Source of the DNA: a virus
Direction: 5' to 3' (one strand)
Virus record (IMG/VR): IMGVR_UViG_3300044491_001200
Coordinates: 1-63,916 of that record
DNA length: 63,916 bases
The stretch's first letter is position 1. Each line of letters begins with the position of its first letter. A program made the translations under genes and the position numbers. Below the pieces are notes generated by a model. The model was not told the DNA's origin, ran no database searches, and was given only the letters and a program-made list of their open reading frames with translations. Below, piece by piece: positions 1-7,986 of this stretch.

Positions 1-37
1 TCTAATTTTATTTAATGTTATTTATCAAAAATAAAAC

Positions 38-66
38 TTGACATGTGTAAGTAGATATATTATAAT
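38..66 (+). promoter_or_regulatory. sigma-70 promoter, perfect consensus
   Basis: TTGACA (38-43), a 17-nt spacer and TATAAT (61-66). It drives the small gene at 91 and probably the gp44 operon. A GGAG ribosome binding site lies at about 80-83. Confidence 0.85.
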
Positions 67-90
67 ACACACTTATAATGGAGAAATTAC

Positions 91-321
91 ATGACAACAT
101 TTAACACAAAAGCAGAATTCAAGAAGTCAGCAAGAGTCATCAGTGACTATACTAATGACATGATCTTTGAACAACCTCGCGAAGGCTTAATTGCACAAGA
201 GTTTACAACATTTGAAAACATTGATAATGGTGTGAAGAAAACTGTTATTACTAGAACATTTTCCACAAATGGCGAATATAGTGACGTTACTGCAATAAGT
301 ATTTTGCCTAACAACGTATAG
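91..321 (+). CDS. small conserved-type phage protein, unknown
   Basis: 76 residues, soluble, with no motif I recognise. It is the first gene after a perfect sigma-70 promoter, with a GGAG ribosome binding site 8 nt before the ATG, and ends 7 nt before gp44, so the two are probably co-transcribed. The position suggests an early role linked to replication; that is inference only. Confidence 0.75.
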   Translation: MTTFNTKAEFKKSARVISDYTNDMIFEQPREGLIAQEFTTFENIDNGVKKTVITRTFSTNGEYSDVTAISILPNNV

Positions 322-328
322 GAATTTT

Positions 329-1258
329 ATGAAAGAATTATGGGTAGAAAAGTACAGGCCGAATAACATCGGTGACTATGTATTCCGCGATGATAAACAA
401 CGTGGGCAAGTTAGTGGTTGGGTCCAAGAAGGAGCATTACCACATTTACTTTTCAGTGGAGCACCTGGCACAGGTAAGACTACTTTAGCAAAGGTTCTTC
501 TCTCTGAATTAGAAATTGACAGCATGGACATACTAGAAATAAATGCTAGTAATGAAAATAGTGTTGATACTATCAGGAGTAAGATCACAAACTTCAGTAG
601 CACAATGCCATTTGGAGACATGAAGTATGTATTGCTTGATGAGGCTGATTATATTACGCCTAATGGTCAAGCGGCACTTCGTGGTGTGATGGAAACATAC
701 CACACTAGTTGTAGATTCATACTAACTTGTAACTACCCGCAACGTATCATTCCTGCATTGCACAGCAGATGTCAAGGCTTTCATATTGAAAAACTAGACA
801 TCAAAGAGTTCACTGCCAGGATAGCAACTATCTGTATCGAAGAAGGTGTACAGATTGATTTAGATACATTGGATTCTTATAGCCAGGCTACATATCCAGA
901 CTTGCGTAAAAGTATCAACTTGGTACAACAAAATGTAGTAGACGGTGTTTTACAAAAGCCTCAGGTTGGTGATCAATCAAGCAGTGACTGGATGTTATCT
1001 GCTGTTGAATTGTTTAAAGCCAGCAAGTACAAAGAAGCAAGGAACATGATTGTTAGTCAAGCAAGGCCTGAAGAGTATGATGACATATACAAATTTATGT
1101 ATAGAAACTTAGAACTTTGGGGTAACACAGAACAGCAACAAGATCAAGCAATCTTAATTATTAGGGACGGTATTAGTAAAAGTGTTACTGTAGCAGATCC
1201 AGAAATCAACTTATCTGCTACTTTAGTTGCTCTTCAACTAAATAGTATTGATGCTTAA
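329..1258 (+). CDS. 44: sliding-clamp loader ATPase subunit (T4 gp44-like)
   Basis: AAA+ ATPase that loads the sliding clamp (gp45, here at 41513) onto primer-template DNA. Visible signatures are the N-terminal WVEKYRP motif, Walker A GAPGTGKT (about residues 44-51), Walker B LLDEAD (about 101-106) and the SRC arginine-finger motif (HSRC, about 145-148). Length 309 residues against 319 in T4. Unlike T4, genes 45 and 43 are not adjacent but lie 38-42 kb away. The partner gp62 is not recognisable next to it. The start has an AGGAA ribosome binding site. Confidence 0.97.
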   Translation: MKELWVEKYRPNNIGDYVFRDDKQRGQVSGWVQEGALPHLLFSGAPGTGKTTLAKVLLSELEIDSMDILEINASNENSVDTIRSKITNFSSTMPFGDMKYVLLDEADYITPNGQAALRGVMETYHTSCRFILTCNYPQRIIPALHSRCQGFHIEKLDIKEFTARIATICIEEGVQIDLDTLDSYSQATYPDLRKSINLVQQNVVDGVLQKPQVGDQSSSDWMLSAVELFKASKYKEARNMIVSQARPEEYDDIYKFMYRNLELWGNTEQQQDQAILIIRDGISKSVTVADPEINLSATLVALQLNSIDA

Positions 1259-1502
1259 AAAAATTAAAAAATGGTGGTTCACACTAATATACGAAGAATA
1301 CGATCTAACCGTATGGTTTCATTCTGAAACAATGATTCAAGAAGATGGTGTTAAAACTATCAAACGTGTTCCTAAGCATTACAAACTTAAAGCAATTAGT
1401 AAGAAGACTCCTACACATATAGTTGGTAAAGACATGCAAAACAAGTTCTTTGAAATTAGAACTGTTGAGCCATTTGATTATAGAATAGTAAAGGTTTACT
1501 AA
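1251..1502 (+). CDS. small basic protein, unknown
   Basis: 83 residues, basic and rich in aromatics at the N-terminus (KKIKKWWFTLIYEEYDLTVWF). The ATG at 1251 is preferred over a TTG at 1248; it overlaps the gp44 stop by 8 nt, implying translational coupling. The predicted beta-rich pattern gives no family assignment. It occupies the place that gp62 has in T4 but is far too short and dissimilar to call gp62. Confidence 0.75.
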   Translation: MLKKIKKWWFTLIYEEYDLTVWFHSETMIQEDGVKTIKRVPKHYKLKAISKKTPTHIVGKDMQNKFFEIRTVEPFDYRIVKVY

Positions 1503-2131
1503 TGAAGCTCATTCCCGAAAGTCAACTCGACAGGGCTCTCGAAATCGATAACGAAATACCCGGTCACAGCAACAAAGATATTGCCTGTGTATTATTAAAT
1601 TATGTAAAGCAAACAAAACGTAACATGATACTCAATGAGTTCATGAAAACAACTGCTAAGACTACTGCATTGGTTAGAAGAGTAAGTGAGAACCCAATAC
1701 ACTTGCATGATATATTTGAACAGCACCCATTAGCGGCACAACAATATCAAAAAACAAAACAAGACCTAAGTGGTTATACAAACATAAACTATCATAATAC
1801 CAGTCCACTTGATGTAGACATGGATGCCCTAGACAGTAACAGAGAGTATGATTTAATTTATACACTATTGCCTTATAAACTAGAACAAGCACCTAATACT
1901 ACAGAAACAGTAATTAGTAAAACATTAGAATTGTGGGATTGGGCAAGTACTGATGGTACTATTATATGTGGACCTGACTATGACAAAGGTCCTGTAAAGA
2001 GAATGGTAGACTTGTTTGTTAAACAAAACAAATACGAACTAGAAACATATTTAAACACCAATTGGTCTAACCCAGAAGCAGAACGTGAGGACTACATGTT
2101 TGCTTTTCAAGTCAAAAGAAAAGGGACATAA
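1502..2131 (+). CDS. methyltransferase-fold protein, degenerate
   Basis: 209 residues. The C-terminal half has the strand order of a class I SAM methyltransferase: an acidic strand-2 end (HDIFEQHP, about residues 74-81), a strand-4 segment YDLIYTLLPYKL (about 118-129) and a strand-5 segment TIICGPDY (about 153-160). The glycine-rich SAM loop is replaced by EFMKTTAKTT, so catalysis is doubtful. A second protein of this type follows at 3563, with a recognisable loop. The start overlaps the previous stop by 1 nt. It could instead be a diverged clamp-loader partner, but I see no gp62 similarity. Confidence 0.6.
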   Translation: MKLIPESQLDRALEIDNEIPGHSNKDIACVLLNYVKQTKRNMILNEFMKTTAKTTALVRRVSENPIHLHDIFEQHPLAAQQYQKTKQDLSGYTNINYHNTSPLDVDMDALDSNREYDLIYTLLPYKLEQAPNTTETVISKTLELWDWASTDGTIICGPDYDKGPVKRMVDLFVKQNKYELETYLNTNWSNPEAEREDYMFAFQVKRKGT

Positions 2132-2138
2132 AGTCCCC
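2114..2138 (-). terminator. terminator for the minus-strand gene at 2158-2406
   Basis: Stem GGGAC/GTCCC with loop ATAAA (2123-2137). Read on the minus strand it is followed by CTTTTCTTTT. It overlaps the end of the convergent plus-strand gene and may weakly stop that transcript too. Confidence 0.6.
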
Positions 2139-2157
2139 CTTCCAAAGTCTTATAACT

Positions 2158-2406
2158 TTACTTGACTTTAGGCATTTGCCTATTGAACAAGTGGTATAAA
2201 ACAAAAGCACCTACGAGACCTAGCAATCCTTCTGCGGAAAGTCCCTTAAGGATACCCATAATATTATCTACTATACTTACGTCAGGCCAAAACGGAATTC
2301 CGTTACCTGAGAATAATACTTCGAGTACAACTCCTAGTGCAAGTACTGATAAACCTGTATGTGTAAGTGCTGACGCCCAGGCGCCAATTTTACTTATAAT
2401 ATCCAT
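2158..2406 (-). CDS. small two-helix membrane protein
   Basis: 82 residues with two hydrophobic segments (about residues 12-32 and 50-72). The second ATG (2406) is chosen because GGGAGAA sits 6 nt upstream; an ATG five codons earlier has no ribosome binding site. The opposite strand also holds a 90-codon frame, but this one has membrane-protein composition, a ribosome binding site and a terminator. Similar small membrane proteins are common in marine T4-like phages. Function unknown; a holin-like role is possible but unsupported. Confidence 0.72.
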   Translation of the reverse strand: MDIISKIGAWASALTHTGLSVLALGVVLEVLFSGNGIPFWPDVSIVDNIMGILKGLSAEGLLGLVGAFVLYHLFNRQMPKVK

Positions 2407-2469
2407 ACAATATTCTCCCAATGGTTTTCTATAACCAACAAATATTTAAGGCCAATACTCTCCGAGTTA

Positions 2470-2477
2470 TATAAATA
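2470..2477 (+). promoter_or_regulatory. late promoter TATAAATA
   Basis: Exact match to the T4 late promoter consensus, 43 nt before the gene at 2521. Confidence 0.7.
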
Positions 2478-2520
2478 CATAACTTAAATACATATATAAC
2501 TACCAGGTAGGAATTGATAA

Positions 2521-3582
2521 ATGTCAAGATTTTACGAACAAAACATAGATGTTATACTAGAAATGGATGCTCTCAACAAGCATATCAAAGATCTACGACA
2601 GTATTATGAACTTGAACACATTTTTGTTGTAAGTACTCCTGCCGCTAGAGAACGTGGTATACAATCTATATTAGAAACTGCTGGTTATACAGTTACTATG
2701 TGGGGCGAACAATACGGAGACCTAACAGAACCAACTAACGATCAAATACTAGAAGCATACAAAGAGTTTGCTCACAGTGATGCTGATTGTGTGTTTGCTA
2801 TCGGTGGAGGCAGTATTGTTGATTTAGGTAAAGGAATTATATTTAATAGTCTAGCAGGAACAAGACCGTTCTTTATAGCAGTACCTACAACTTACAGTGG
2901 TGCTGAAATAACCAAAGGCTTAATGATTGTTAGAGGTCCAGGTAATAAGAAACCAGTGTATGATGAGAAGTGTAGACCTGATGTACTAATATTAGATGGT
3001 ACACTAACAGATACTCTACCCGATAGAACGGGTCTTATAATCGCCGTAGACGCTCTTACACATTGTTTAGAGGGTGCGGCTAGTACAATTGAACACCCTA
3101 TTGCGGAAGGTGCCGGTTTGCATGGCATTAAACTTGCAATGGAACATTTACCCACAACTGAAGTTACTCCTGAACTCAGAGAAACATTTGCTAAAGTAGG
3201 CTTCTTAGGTAGTAAAGCAATGGATTGTGCATTAGGACATATCCATAATGTAAGTTTTAGTATTGGTCCTAGGACAGGATTAAAACATGGTGAACTAAAT
3301 TGTTTGTTTGCTCCTGCTATTATAGAAGCAAGTTTGCGTAAACGTAACGATGCATACAGACACATAGACACAGAAAAACTATTACAAATTTTTGAATTCT
3401 ACATTGATGATTGGGAACTATACCAAAGGTATTTGCCTAAGCATAGTGATCTATTTGTGGAAACAGCAATAGCAAATGCAAACTATAACAGTCATCCGGT
3501 GGAACTAGACGCAGATGACTTTAGATGGATTTTTGAAACAACATTACAGAGAGCAAAAGACTATGTCGAACAATATACTTGA
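2521..3582 (+). CDS. iron-type alcohol dehydrogenase family protein
   Basis: 353 residues. Shows the nucleotide-binding GGGSIVDLGKG (about residues 97-107) of the Fe-ADH/dehydroquinate-synthase superfamily, and the metal-ligand pattern D-x3-H in AVDALTHCLEG (about 180-190), followed by two histidines in GHIHNVSF and KHGELNC (about 240-262). The metal site therefore looks intact, so an active NAD(P)-dependent oxidoreductase is likely; the substrate is unknown. It follows a TATAAATA late promoter and overlaps the downstream methyltransferase-like gene by 20 nt. Very unusual cargo for a T4-like phage. Confidence 0.88.
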   Translation: MSRFYEQNIDVILEMDALNKHIKDLRQYYELEHIFVVSTPAARERGIQSILETAGYTVTMWGEQYGDLTEPTNDQILEAYKEFAHSDADCVFAIGGGSIVDLGKGIIFNSLAGTRPFFIAVPTTYSGAEITKGLMIVRGPGNKKPVYDEKCRPDVLILDGTLTDTLPDRTGLIIAVDALTHCLEGAASTIEHPIAEGAGLHGIKLAMEHLPTTEVTPELRETFAKVGFLGSKAMDCALGHIHNVSFSIGPRTGLKHGELNCLFAPAIIEASLRKRNDAYRHIDTEKLLQIFEFYIDDWELYQRYLPKHSDLFVETAIANANYNSHPVELDADDFRWIFETTLQRAKDYVEQYT

Positions 3583-4114
3583 TAACTACGAAGATATTTT
3601 ACTTGATCTAATAACCAATAACAAAGACGCAAAAATTGGTCTAGCAGAGTTTGGTAGAGGTGATGGTTCACTATATAACTACTTGAAAGATAAAGTAGCA
3701 GAAGTACATGTTATCGAAGATTGGAATCAAACTATATTCCAGGCAGATAGAAACAATTATAATGATTGTGAAAACTTAATAGAATACAATGTTTTAAGTA
3801 CATATAATTTAGAAGAACAATTTGATGTGCTGTATTGCAGTTTGCCTAACTTTGTTCCTAATATGCCTGTTGAGGTATACCAAACAAGATTAAATAAAGG
3901 TTTTGCTAATTTATATAATGCATTATATGATAAAGGTAAACTAATTACAGTTGATTATAATGTTAAAAGTATTAAAGATGCAATAATAAATTTAAGTTGC
4001 CCGGTTGCAAAATATATACAAACTAATGAAGGCATAGACCCACACTTTGCATTTGAAGATTATGATGACTTGTTACCAGAGTATTATATTTGTGTAGCAA
4101 CTAAACATGATTGA
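3563..4114 (+). CDS. class I SAM-dependent methyltransferase-like protein
   Basis: 183 residues from the ATG at 3563; an upstream ATG at 3515 would bury 68 nt in the dehydrogenase. Motif I is AEFGRGDGSLYNYL (about 27-40), strand 2 ends in VHVIEDW, strand 4 is FDVLYCSLPNF (about 91-101) and strand 5 is GKLITVDY. No NPPY or DPPY motif is present, so a DNA base methyltransferase is unlikely. It pairs with the more degenerate protein at 1502 and with the dehydrogenase. Target unknown. Confidence 0.68.
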   Translation: MSNNILDNYEDILLDLITNNKDAKIGLAEFGRGDGSLYNYLKDKVAEVHVIEDWNQTIFQADRNNYNDCENLIEYNVLSTYNLEEQFDVLYCSLPNFVPNMPVEVYQTRLNKGFANLYNALYDKGKLITVDYNVKSIKDAIINLSCPVAKYIQTNEGIDPHFAFEDYDDLLPEYYICVATKHD

Positions 4115-4325
4115 GCAACTAGCAGAAAACATTCTCAAGGAACCTGAGTTTAGAAAGAATGGGTTTGTGTGGAAACACATAGAGCAAGGTAGTGCTGATC
4201 CGTTAAGATCTGTTCAAAGTGCAGTAGACCGAATGAGGGAACTTCACGATATAGAAGATAATCAATTCGGTCCACTATGTAATTTAGTTTATGAAAAACT
4301 AATTAAGATTGTTTCCAAATCTTAA
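4107..4325 (+). CDS. small protein, unknown
   Basis: 72 residues, charged and mostly helical by composition. Starts inside the end of the methyltransferase-like gene (8-nt overlap) and its 3' end overlaps the end of phoH on the other strand by 23 nt. No motif recognised. Confidence 0.65.
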   Translation: MIEQLAENILKEPEFRKNGFVWKHIEQGSADPLRSVQSAVDRMRELHDIEDNQFGPLCNLVYEKLIKIVSKS

Positions 4326-5049
4326 GGACTTCACTTACAGCAGGATGTCTTTCAATCTGAGTGTGATCAAATTCAACTAAATTTATCCTATTACTGTTAA
4401 AAGCCTTTAACTTATCTAAAAATACTTTTAGACCATTAGTTTCATAACCACGGTCATGCTGTGCCAAGTCTCCTGTTACTATCAATTTAGAGCCATCTCC
4501 TATTCTAGTAAGTAACATTTTCATTTGTTCTTGGGTAGCATTTTGCATTTCGTCAGCAATAATAATGCTTTCTTTAAATGTCCTTCCTCTCATGTAGGCC
4601 AAAGGTGCTACTTCAACTGTATTATTTTCTACTAGATACTCAATCTCTTTAGGATGATAGTATTGTTCAAATACATCAAAAATAGGCCTTGTCCATGGTG
4701 CCATTTTTTCTACTAATGTACCAGGTAAGAATCCATGTTGCTCGTCAACTGAAACTGCTGGTCTAGTAATTACAATTTTTGAGTATGTTTTATTTTTGAA
4801 TTCTCTAAGTGCGTACAAAGTACTAAGAAGTGTTTTACCTGTTCCTGCTGGGCCTGTTGTGAGTACTATGTTTATATTATCATTTTCTAAAGCCGCTATA
4901 AGATCGTCTTGTTTGAAGTTGCGAGGAACTATATTTACTGATTGTTGCCTAGTTATGGTCTCGACTTGACCGCCTTTTATTATTTTCAAATAGTTATTCT
5001 CCTGGAATCTGGTTTTAAATTCTCGTTCTTTACGTTTTTTTCTGGACAT
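4303..5049 (-). CDS. phoH: PhoH-like P-loop ATPase
   Basis: 248 residues. Walker A GPAGTGKT (about 65-72), RPAVSVDEQHGFLPG (about 95-109) and Walker B IIIADEMQ (about 162-169), with the downstream VTGDLAQ typical of PhoH. The family is an RNA-helicase-like ATPase found widely in marine phages, often discussed with phosphate limitation; its role is unsettled. Encoded alone on the minus strand with AGGAG upstream of the ATG. A basic N-terminal tail (SRKKRKER) may bind nucleic acid. Confidence 0.95.
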   Translation of the reverse strand: MSRKKRKEREFKTRFQENNYLKIIKGGQVETITRQQSVNIVPRNFKQDDLIAALENDNINIVLTTGPAGTGKTLLSTLYALREFKNKTYSKIVITRPAVSVDEQHGFLPGTLVEKMAPWTRPIFDVFEQYYHPKEIEYLVENNTVEVAPLAYMRGRTFKESIIIADEMQNATQEQMKMLLTRIGDGSKLIVTGDLAQHDRGYETNGLKVFLDKLKAFNSNRINLVEFDHTQIERHPAVSEVLKIWKQS

Positions 5050-5197
5050 AATGTACTCCTGTCGTCAGAACTCCTACCAGTATACACACCGGCATGAAGA
5101 CTGTAATGTTGTGAGGGTTGTTGTTTGGTATAATTTGATATCATACTATATTACTTAGTTTGCCTATCAAGTAAATTAAAAGATTAGTTTATAAGAT

Positions 5198-5205
5198 GAT
5201 AAATA
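5198..5205 (+). promoter_or_regulatory. late promoter GATAAATA
   Basis: T4-type late element 20 nt upstream of the ATG at 5226. It lies in the 176-nt gap between the divergent phoH and 5226 genes, which otherwise shows only the phoH ribosome binding site and no ORF or tRNA. Confidence 0.65.
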
Positions 5206-5225
5206 CTTGTAAATAGGAACTTGAT

Positions 5226-5798
5226 ATGCAAACAGTTAAAATTATAAACGATAACATTAGAAAGATATCTGAGACTAATACGTTGTTAGATATGCTTCTA
5301 GAGTTCGAAGGTGTACTAGATCAATTTGATATGTATGCTTATAAGAACTGGAATAAAGGTGAAGTAGTTGCTGGACCTAAGTTAGGCAGATACTTTATTG
5401 AAGTTACACTAATGTATCCAGGCGAAGATATGCCTGATCCAGAAGCAATACTAAGGCTTAGAAAGAATGACTGTGAAGTAAGTTTCAAAAAAGACAAGTT
5501 ACTAAAACCAAAAAAAATTAAAAGTGTAGAAGATACTGAAATTAGAGTTAGACAAAACATGCCAAGACGTGTTGCTAAAACAGAACAGCACGATATTTGG
5601 TTAGTTGAAATTAAAATGCCAAGACGTTTTGTTGACGAATTTAGTTTAGAACAAATAGAAGCCGCTGAAGATTCATATGTTGATATGGAATCTATTCAAG
5701 ACGGTATGGATCAGAGTTTAGACACTCCAGCCAACATTGACGATCCAATGGCAGTACCTGGTGGTGCCGGAGTACAAGAACCTGGAATGGGATTATAA
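5226..5798 (+). CDS. probable late/virion-associated protein, unknown
   Basis: 190 residues; a globular N-terminal part (to about 140), then an acidic tail ending in a Pro/Gly-rich segment (VPGGAGVQEPGMGL). A late promoter lies just upstream and the gene overlaps the next by 1 nt, so it heads the late operon 5226-7908 that ends in spanins. Structural role is inference from the promoter type. Confidence 0.7.
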   Translation: MQTVKIINDNIRKISETNTLLDMLLEFEGVLDQFDMYAYKNWNKGEVVAGPKLGRYFIEVTLMYPGEDMPDPEAILRLRKNDCEVSFKKDKLLKPKKIKSVEDTEIRVRQNMPRRVAKTEQHDIWLVEIKMPRRFVDEFSLEQIEAAEDSYVDMESIQDGMDQSLDTPANIDDPMAVPGGAGVQEPGMGL

Positions 5799-6556
5799 TG
5801 ATAAACGAAAACCTCAAACACGAAGACCTTAAAGGTGTTATATTAGACAAGATCAGCATTGATGAATTTGAACCAAAGACCGGTGAGAAAGAAGAAGTTG
5901 CGGTATTTGGTTTTTATGTAGAAGAAAAAAGTGTAGGTGATGACTTAGCAAACTTTTTAGAAAAGAGTACATTTGATTTTAGAGATGTAGAAGTTACACC
6001 AAACCCAACTCCAGAAAACAAATACATGGTGTTTATAGAAGTAGATAGAAATGAATCTATGATAGAAGACTTACAAGCAATATGTAAAGATATTAAAAAT
6101 ATTTCTGGTGAACTAAACTGGAAAGCAAAACCGTTATTAAGCGATAACGAATTTTCATTATCAGATCCTCAACTTACAGAATATGTAAGAATGTCATCTG
6201 AATCATATGAAACAAAAGAGGATTATGACATGAGATTAAAAACAGAAAAGGAACAAGCAATAGTAGAATTTATTTGTAATGATTCTAACGTAACCAAATG
6301 TTCCTTTGAAGAGAATGTGTTAAATTTAATGGACACTAAGAACAATATTAAGTTAGAGTTTGTTGGCTTTGGTGAAGGTAAACCCACACTAGAAGAAGCA
6401 GGACTTAATGACTTAGCAATTGATTATGATTTTGATAGACACTTAATTAAAACATTAGAGTCTATGAGAGGTGAATTAAACATTGTGCCTATAAACAGAA
6501 ACATTGTTTTTCATAATCCAAAAACAGACAGAATATTAGTAGCAAGACCATGTTAG
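5798..6556 (+). CDS. probable late/virion-associated protein, unknown
   Basis: 252 residues, acidic, no transmembrane segment. It has alternating beta-rich segments, for example YMVFIEVDRNESMIEDL. Overlaps its neighbours by 1 and 7 nt. The pattern resembles small structural proteins encoded in clusters of marine T4-like phages, but I cannot name a family. Confidence 0.7.
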   Translation: MINENLKHEDLKGVILDKISIDEFEPKTGEKEEVAVFGFYVEEKSVGDDLANFLEKSTFDFRDVEVTPNPTPENKYMVFIEVDRNESMIEDLQAICKDIKNISGELNWKAKPLLSDNEFSLSDPQLTEYVRMSSESYETKEDYDMRLKTEKEQAIVEFICNDSNVTKCSFEENVLNLMDTKNNIKLEFVGFGEGKPTLEEAGLNDLAIDYDFDRHLIKTLESMRGELNIVPINRNIVFHNPKTDRILVARPC

Positions 6557-6978
6557 GAATGATAAAAGCATTACCTTATATGCTTGTGATTGGAGCATTG
6601 GCTTTTGGAAGTCACAAGTTTATAGTAGGTAATTTAAACGATACTATTGAGAAACAAGCAATGCAAATTGAACAATACGTTGCTCAAAATGTTGCACTCC
6701 AAACTGCGGCTCAGCAGAATGAAAACACTATTAGAAGTTTAGAAGCAGGAATGCAAAGACAAATAGAACTTACACAAGACTTAACCTTAAAGTTTAATGA
6801 AGCAGAACGTCAAAAGACTGAAGCATTGAGAATATTTAATAATCACGATATCACTAAACTTGCCAGAAACAAACCAGGGCTCATGGAGCCAAGAGCAAAT
6901 AAAGCCACGAAATTGGAGTTTGAAGGCATAGAAGAGTTAAGTAGAGAGACAGCAAAATTAAATGAACAAGACAATTAG
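6550..6978 (+). CDS. inner-membrane spanin (Rz-like)
   Basis: 142 residues. N-terminal membrane anchor (about residues 5-24), a periplasmic coiled coil (about 30-95) and a C-terminal segment HDITKLARNKPGLMEPRANK typical of i-spanins. Spanins join inner and outer membranes to complete host lysis. The next gene overlaps it by 17 nt and encodes a lipoprotein, the expected o-spanin partner. Confidence 0.82.
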   Translation: MLGMIKALPYMLVIGALAFGSHKFIVGNLNDTIEKQAMQIEQYVAQNVALQTAAQQNENTIRSLEAGMQRQIELTQDLTLKFNEAERQKTEALRIFNNHDITKLARNKPGLMEPRANKATKLEFEGIEELSRETAKLNEQDN

Positions 6979-7675
6979 AAACATAGCAGTAGTAAGTATG
7001 GCACTAGTATTAGGTGCATGTTCAACTACTGGCGGTTATCAACCACTACCACCAGTTAAAGTAATAACTGAAACAGTAGAGGTTGAAATCTATGCCCCAC
7101 CCTTACCACCAGAAATTGATTTACAAGATGTAGAATGGAAAGTAATATCTAATACACCATGCAGACCTGCAACGGGTATTGATAAGAAAACTAAACTATA
7201 CACTTATGAAAGATTCCAATACGAAAAGTATACTGATGAAAAAGGTAAAGAAAGACGTAAGGTTGTAAAGGATGCTGAGGGTAATAGAATTGAACTTGAA
7301 CAACTTAAAGATGCTAATGGTGAAGTTATACAAGTATGTGGTAACTTAGAGGAAAAGATCTATGAAGTAGAAAAACTACTTGATGGAGACTTTGCCGTGT
7401 TTGCAGTTACTCCAGGAGGTTATCAAGCATTAAGCACTAACCTACAAGAGATTAAAAGATATATTGCACAACAACAAGAAATTATCATGTACTATAGAGA
7501 AGCAACTAAACCAAAAGGTAAAGACGGTTGGTTAAATGAAAACAAAGAAAGACAACAAAACGATTTAGATGCCGCGGCGGCAGATAATGATAATCCAAAA
7601 CCAGAAGGCAAACAGGAAACAAGTGGATTTAATTTAAATAAACTAATACCAGGTTTGACAGGAAGTAAAGACTAA
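6962..7675 (+). CDS. lipoprotein, probable outer-membrane spanin (Rz1-like)
   Basis: 237 residues. Signal peptide with lipobox LGAC (Cys about residue 20), then the proline-rich stretch QPLPPVKV and APPLPPEI. The immediately preceding i-spanin and the overlap support an o-spanin role. It is far longer than typical o-spanins (about 60-130 residues): a beta/charged middle, a helical segment (about 155-185) and a C-terminal low-complexity tail of Asp, Ala and Asn. The extra part may be a separate periplasmic domain. A cell-envelope lipoprotein of other function is the alternative. Confidence 0.72.
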   Translation: MNKTIRNIAVVSMALVLGACSTTGGYQPLPPVKVITETVEVEIYAPPLPPEIDLQDVEWKVISNTPCRPATGIDKKTKLYTYERFQYEKYTDEKGKERRKVVKDAEGNRIELEQLKDANGEVIQVCGNLEEKIYEVEKLLDGDFAVFAVTPGGYQALSTNLQEIKRYIAQQQEIIMYYREATKPKGKDGWLNENKERQQNDLDAAAADNDNPKPEGKQETSGFNLNKLIPGLTGSKD

Positions 7676-7908
7676 TGAATGTAGAAGAAGCAGTAATTAA
7701 AATTATTAAAGAAAATCTAGACATAGATAGTAAAACAGATATTGAGTTAGATGCTCACATTATACACGACCTAGGTGGTGATAGCCTAAGTGCAGTGGAA
7801 ATTGTAATGGAAATTGAAGAAGAGTTTGATATTGAGATTGATGATGGTGAGGTAGAAGACCTTGAATCTATCAATGCTTTAGTTGATCTAATCAAAGATA
7901 GAATATAA
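7675..7908 (+). CDS. acpP: acyl carrier protein
   Basis: 77 residues, highly acidic, four-helix ACP pattern. The phosphopantetheine attachment serine is in GGDSLSAVEIVMEIEEEF (about residues 34-51), matching the GxDSL motif. Its start overlaps the lipoprotein stop by 1 nt and a terminator follows, so it is the last gene of the late spanin operon. In cells ACP carries acyl chains for lipid synthesis; what a late phage ACP does is unknown. A SDR of FabG type is encoded at 25931. Confidence 0.93.
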   Translation: MNVEEAVIKIIKENLDIDSKTDIELDAHIIHDLGGDSLSAVEIVMEIEEEFDIEIDDGEVEDLESINALVDLIKDRI

Positions 7909-7928
7909 TTTTAAACAAACAAATTTAT

Positions 7929-7953
7929 AGGGCATTTCGGTGCCCTTTTTCTT
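7929..7953 (+). terminator. rho-independent terminator after acpP
   Basis: Stem GGGCA/TGCCC (7930-7934 with 7941-7945), loop TTTCGG, then CTTTTTCTT within its 3' side. The T-tract runs directly into the -35 box of the next promoter. Confidence 0.85.
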
Positions 7954-7980
7954 GACTTTAACAAATAAAACCTTTATAAT
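7952..7980 (+). promoter_or_regulatory. sigma-70 promoter, leaderless
   Basis: TTGACT (7952-7957), 17-nt spacer, TATAAT (7975-7980). The ATG at 7987 follows after 6 nt, so the predicted +1 is the A of the start codon. Confidence 0.85.
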
Positions 7981-7986
7981 ATGACT

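Noticed and set aside
1502-2131. Call as clamp-loader subunit gp62 from gene order
   Set aside because: Sequence shows a methyltransferase-like strand pattern and no gp62 features I can identify.
2162-2434. 90-codon plus-strand frame
   Set aside because: It is the complement of a membrane-protein gene on the minus strand that has a ribosome binding site and terminator; this frame has neither.
2892-3371. 159-codon minus-strand frame
   Set aside because: Antisense to the clear iron-type dehydrogenase; no motif.
5050-5225. Possible tRNA or small RNA in the phoH upstream gap
   Set aside because: No cloverleaf, T-loop pattern or terminator; only phoH leader and a late element are visible. No tRNA was found in any other gap.
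7981-7986. ATG at 7981 as the DnaJ start
   Set aside because: It directly abuts the -10 box; the predicted transcript begins at the ATG at 7987.
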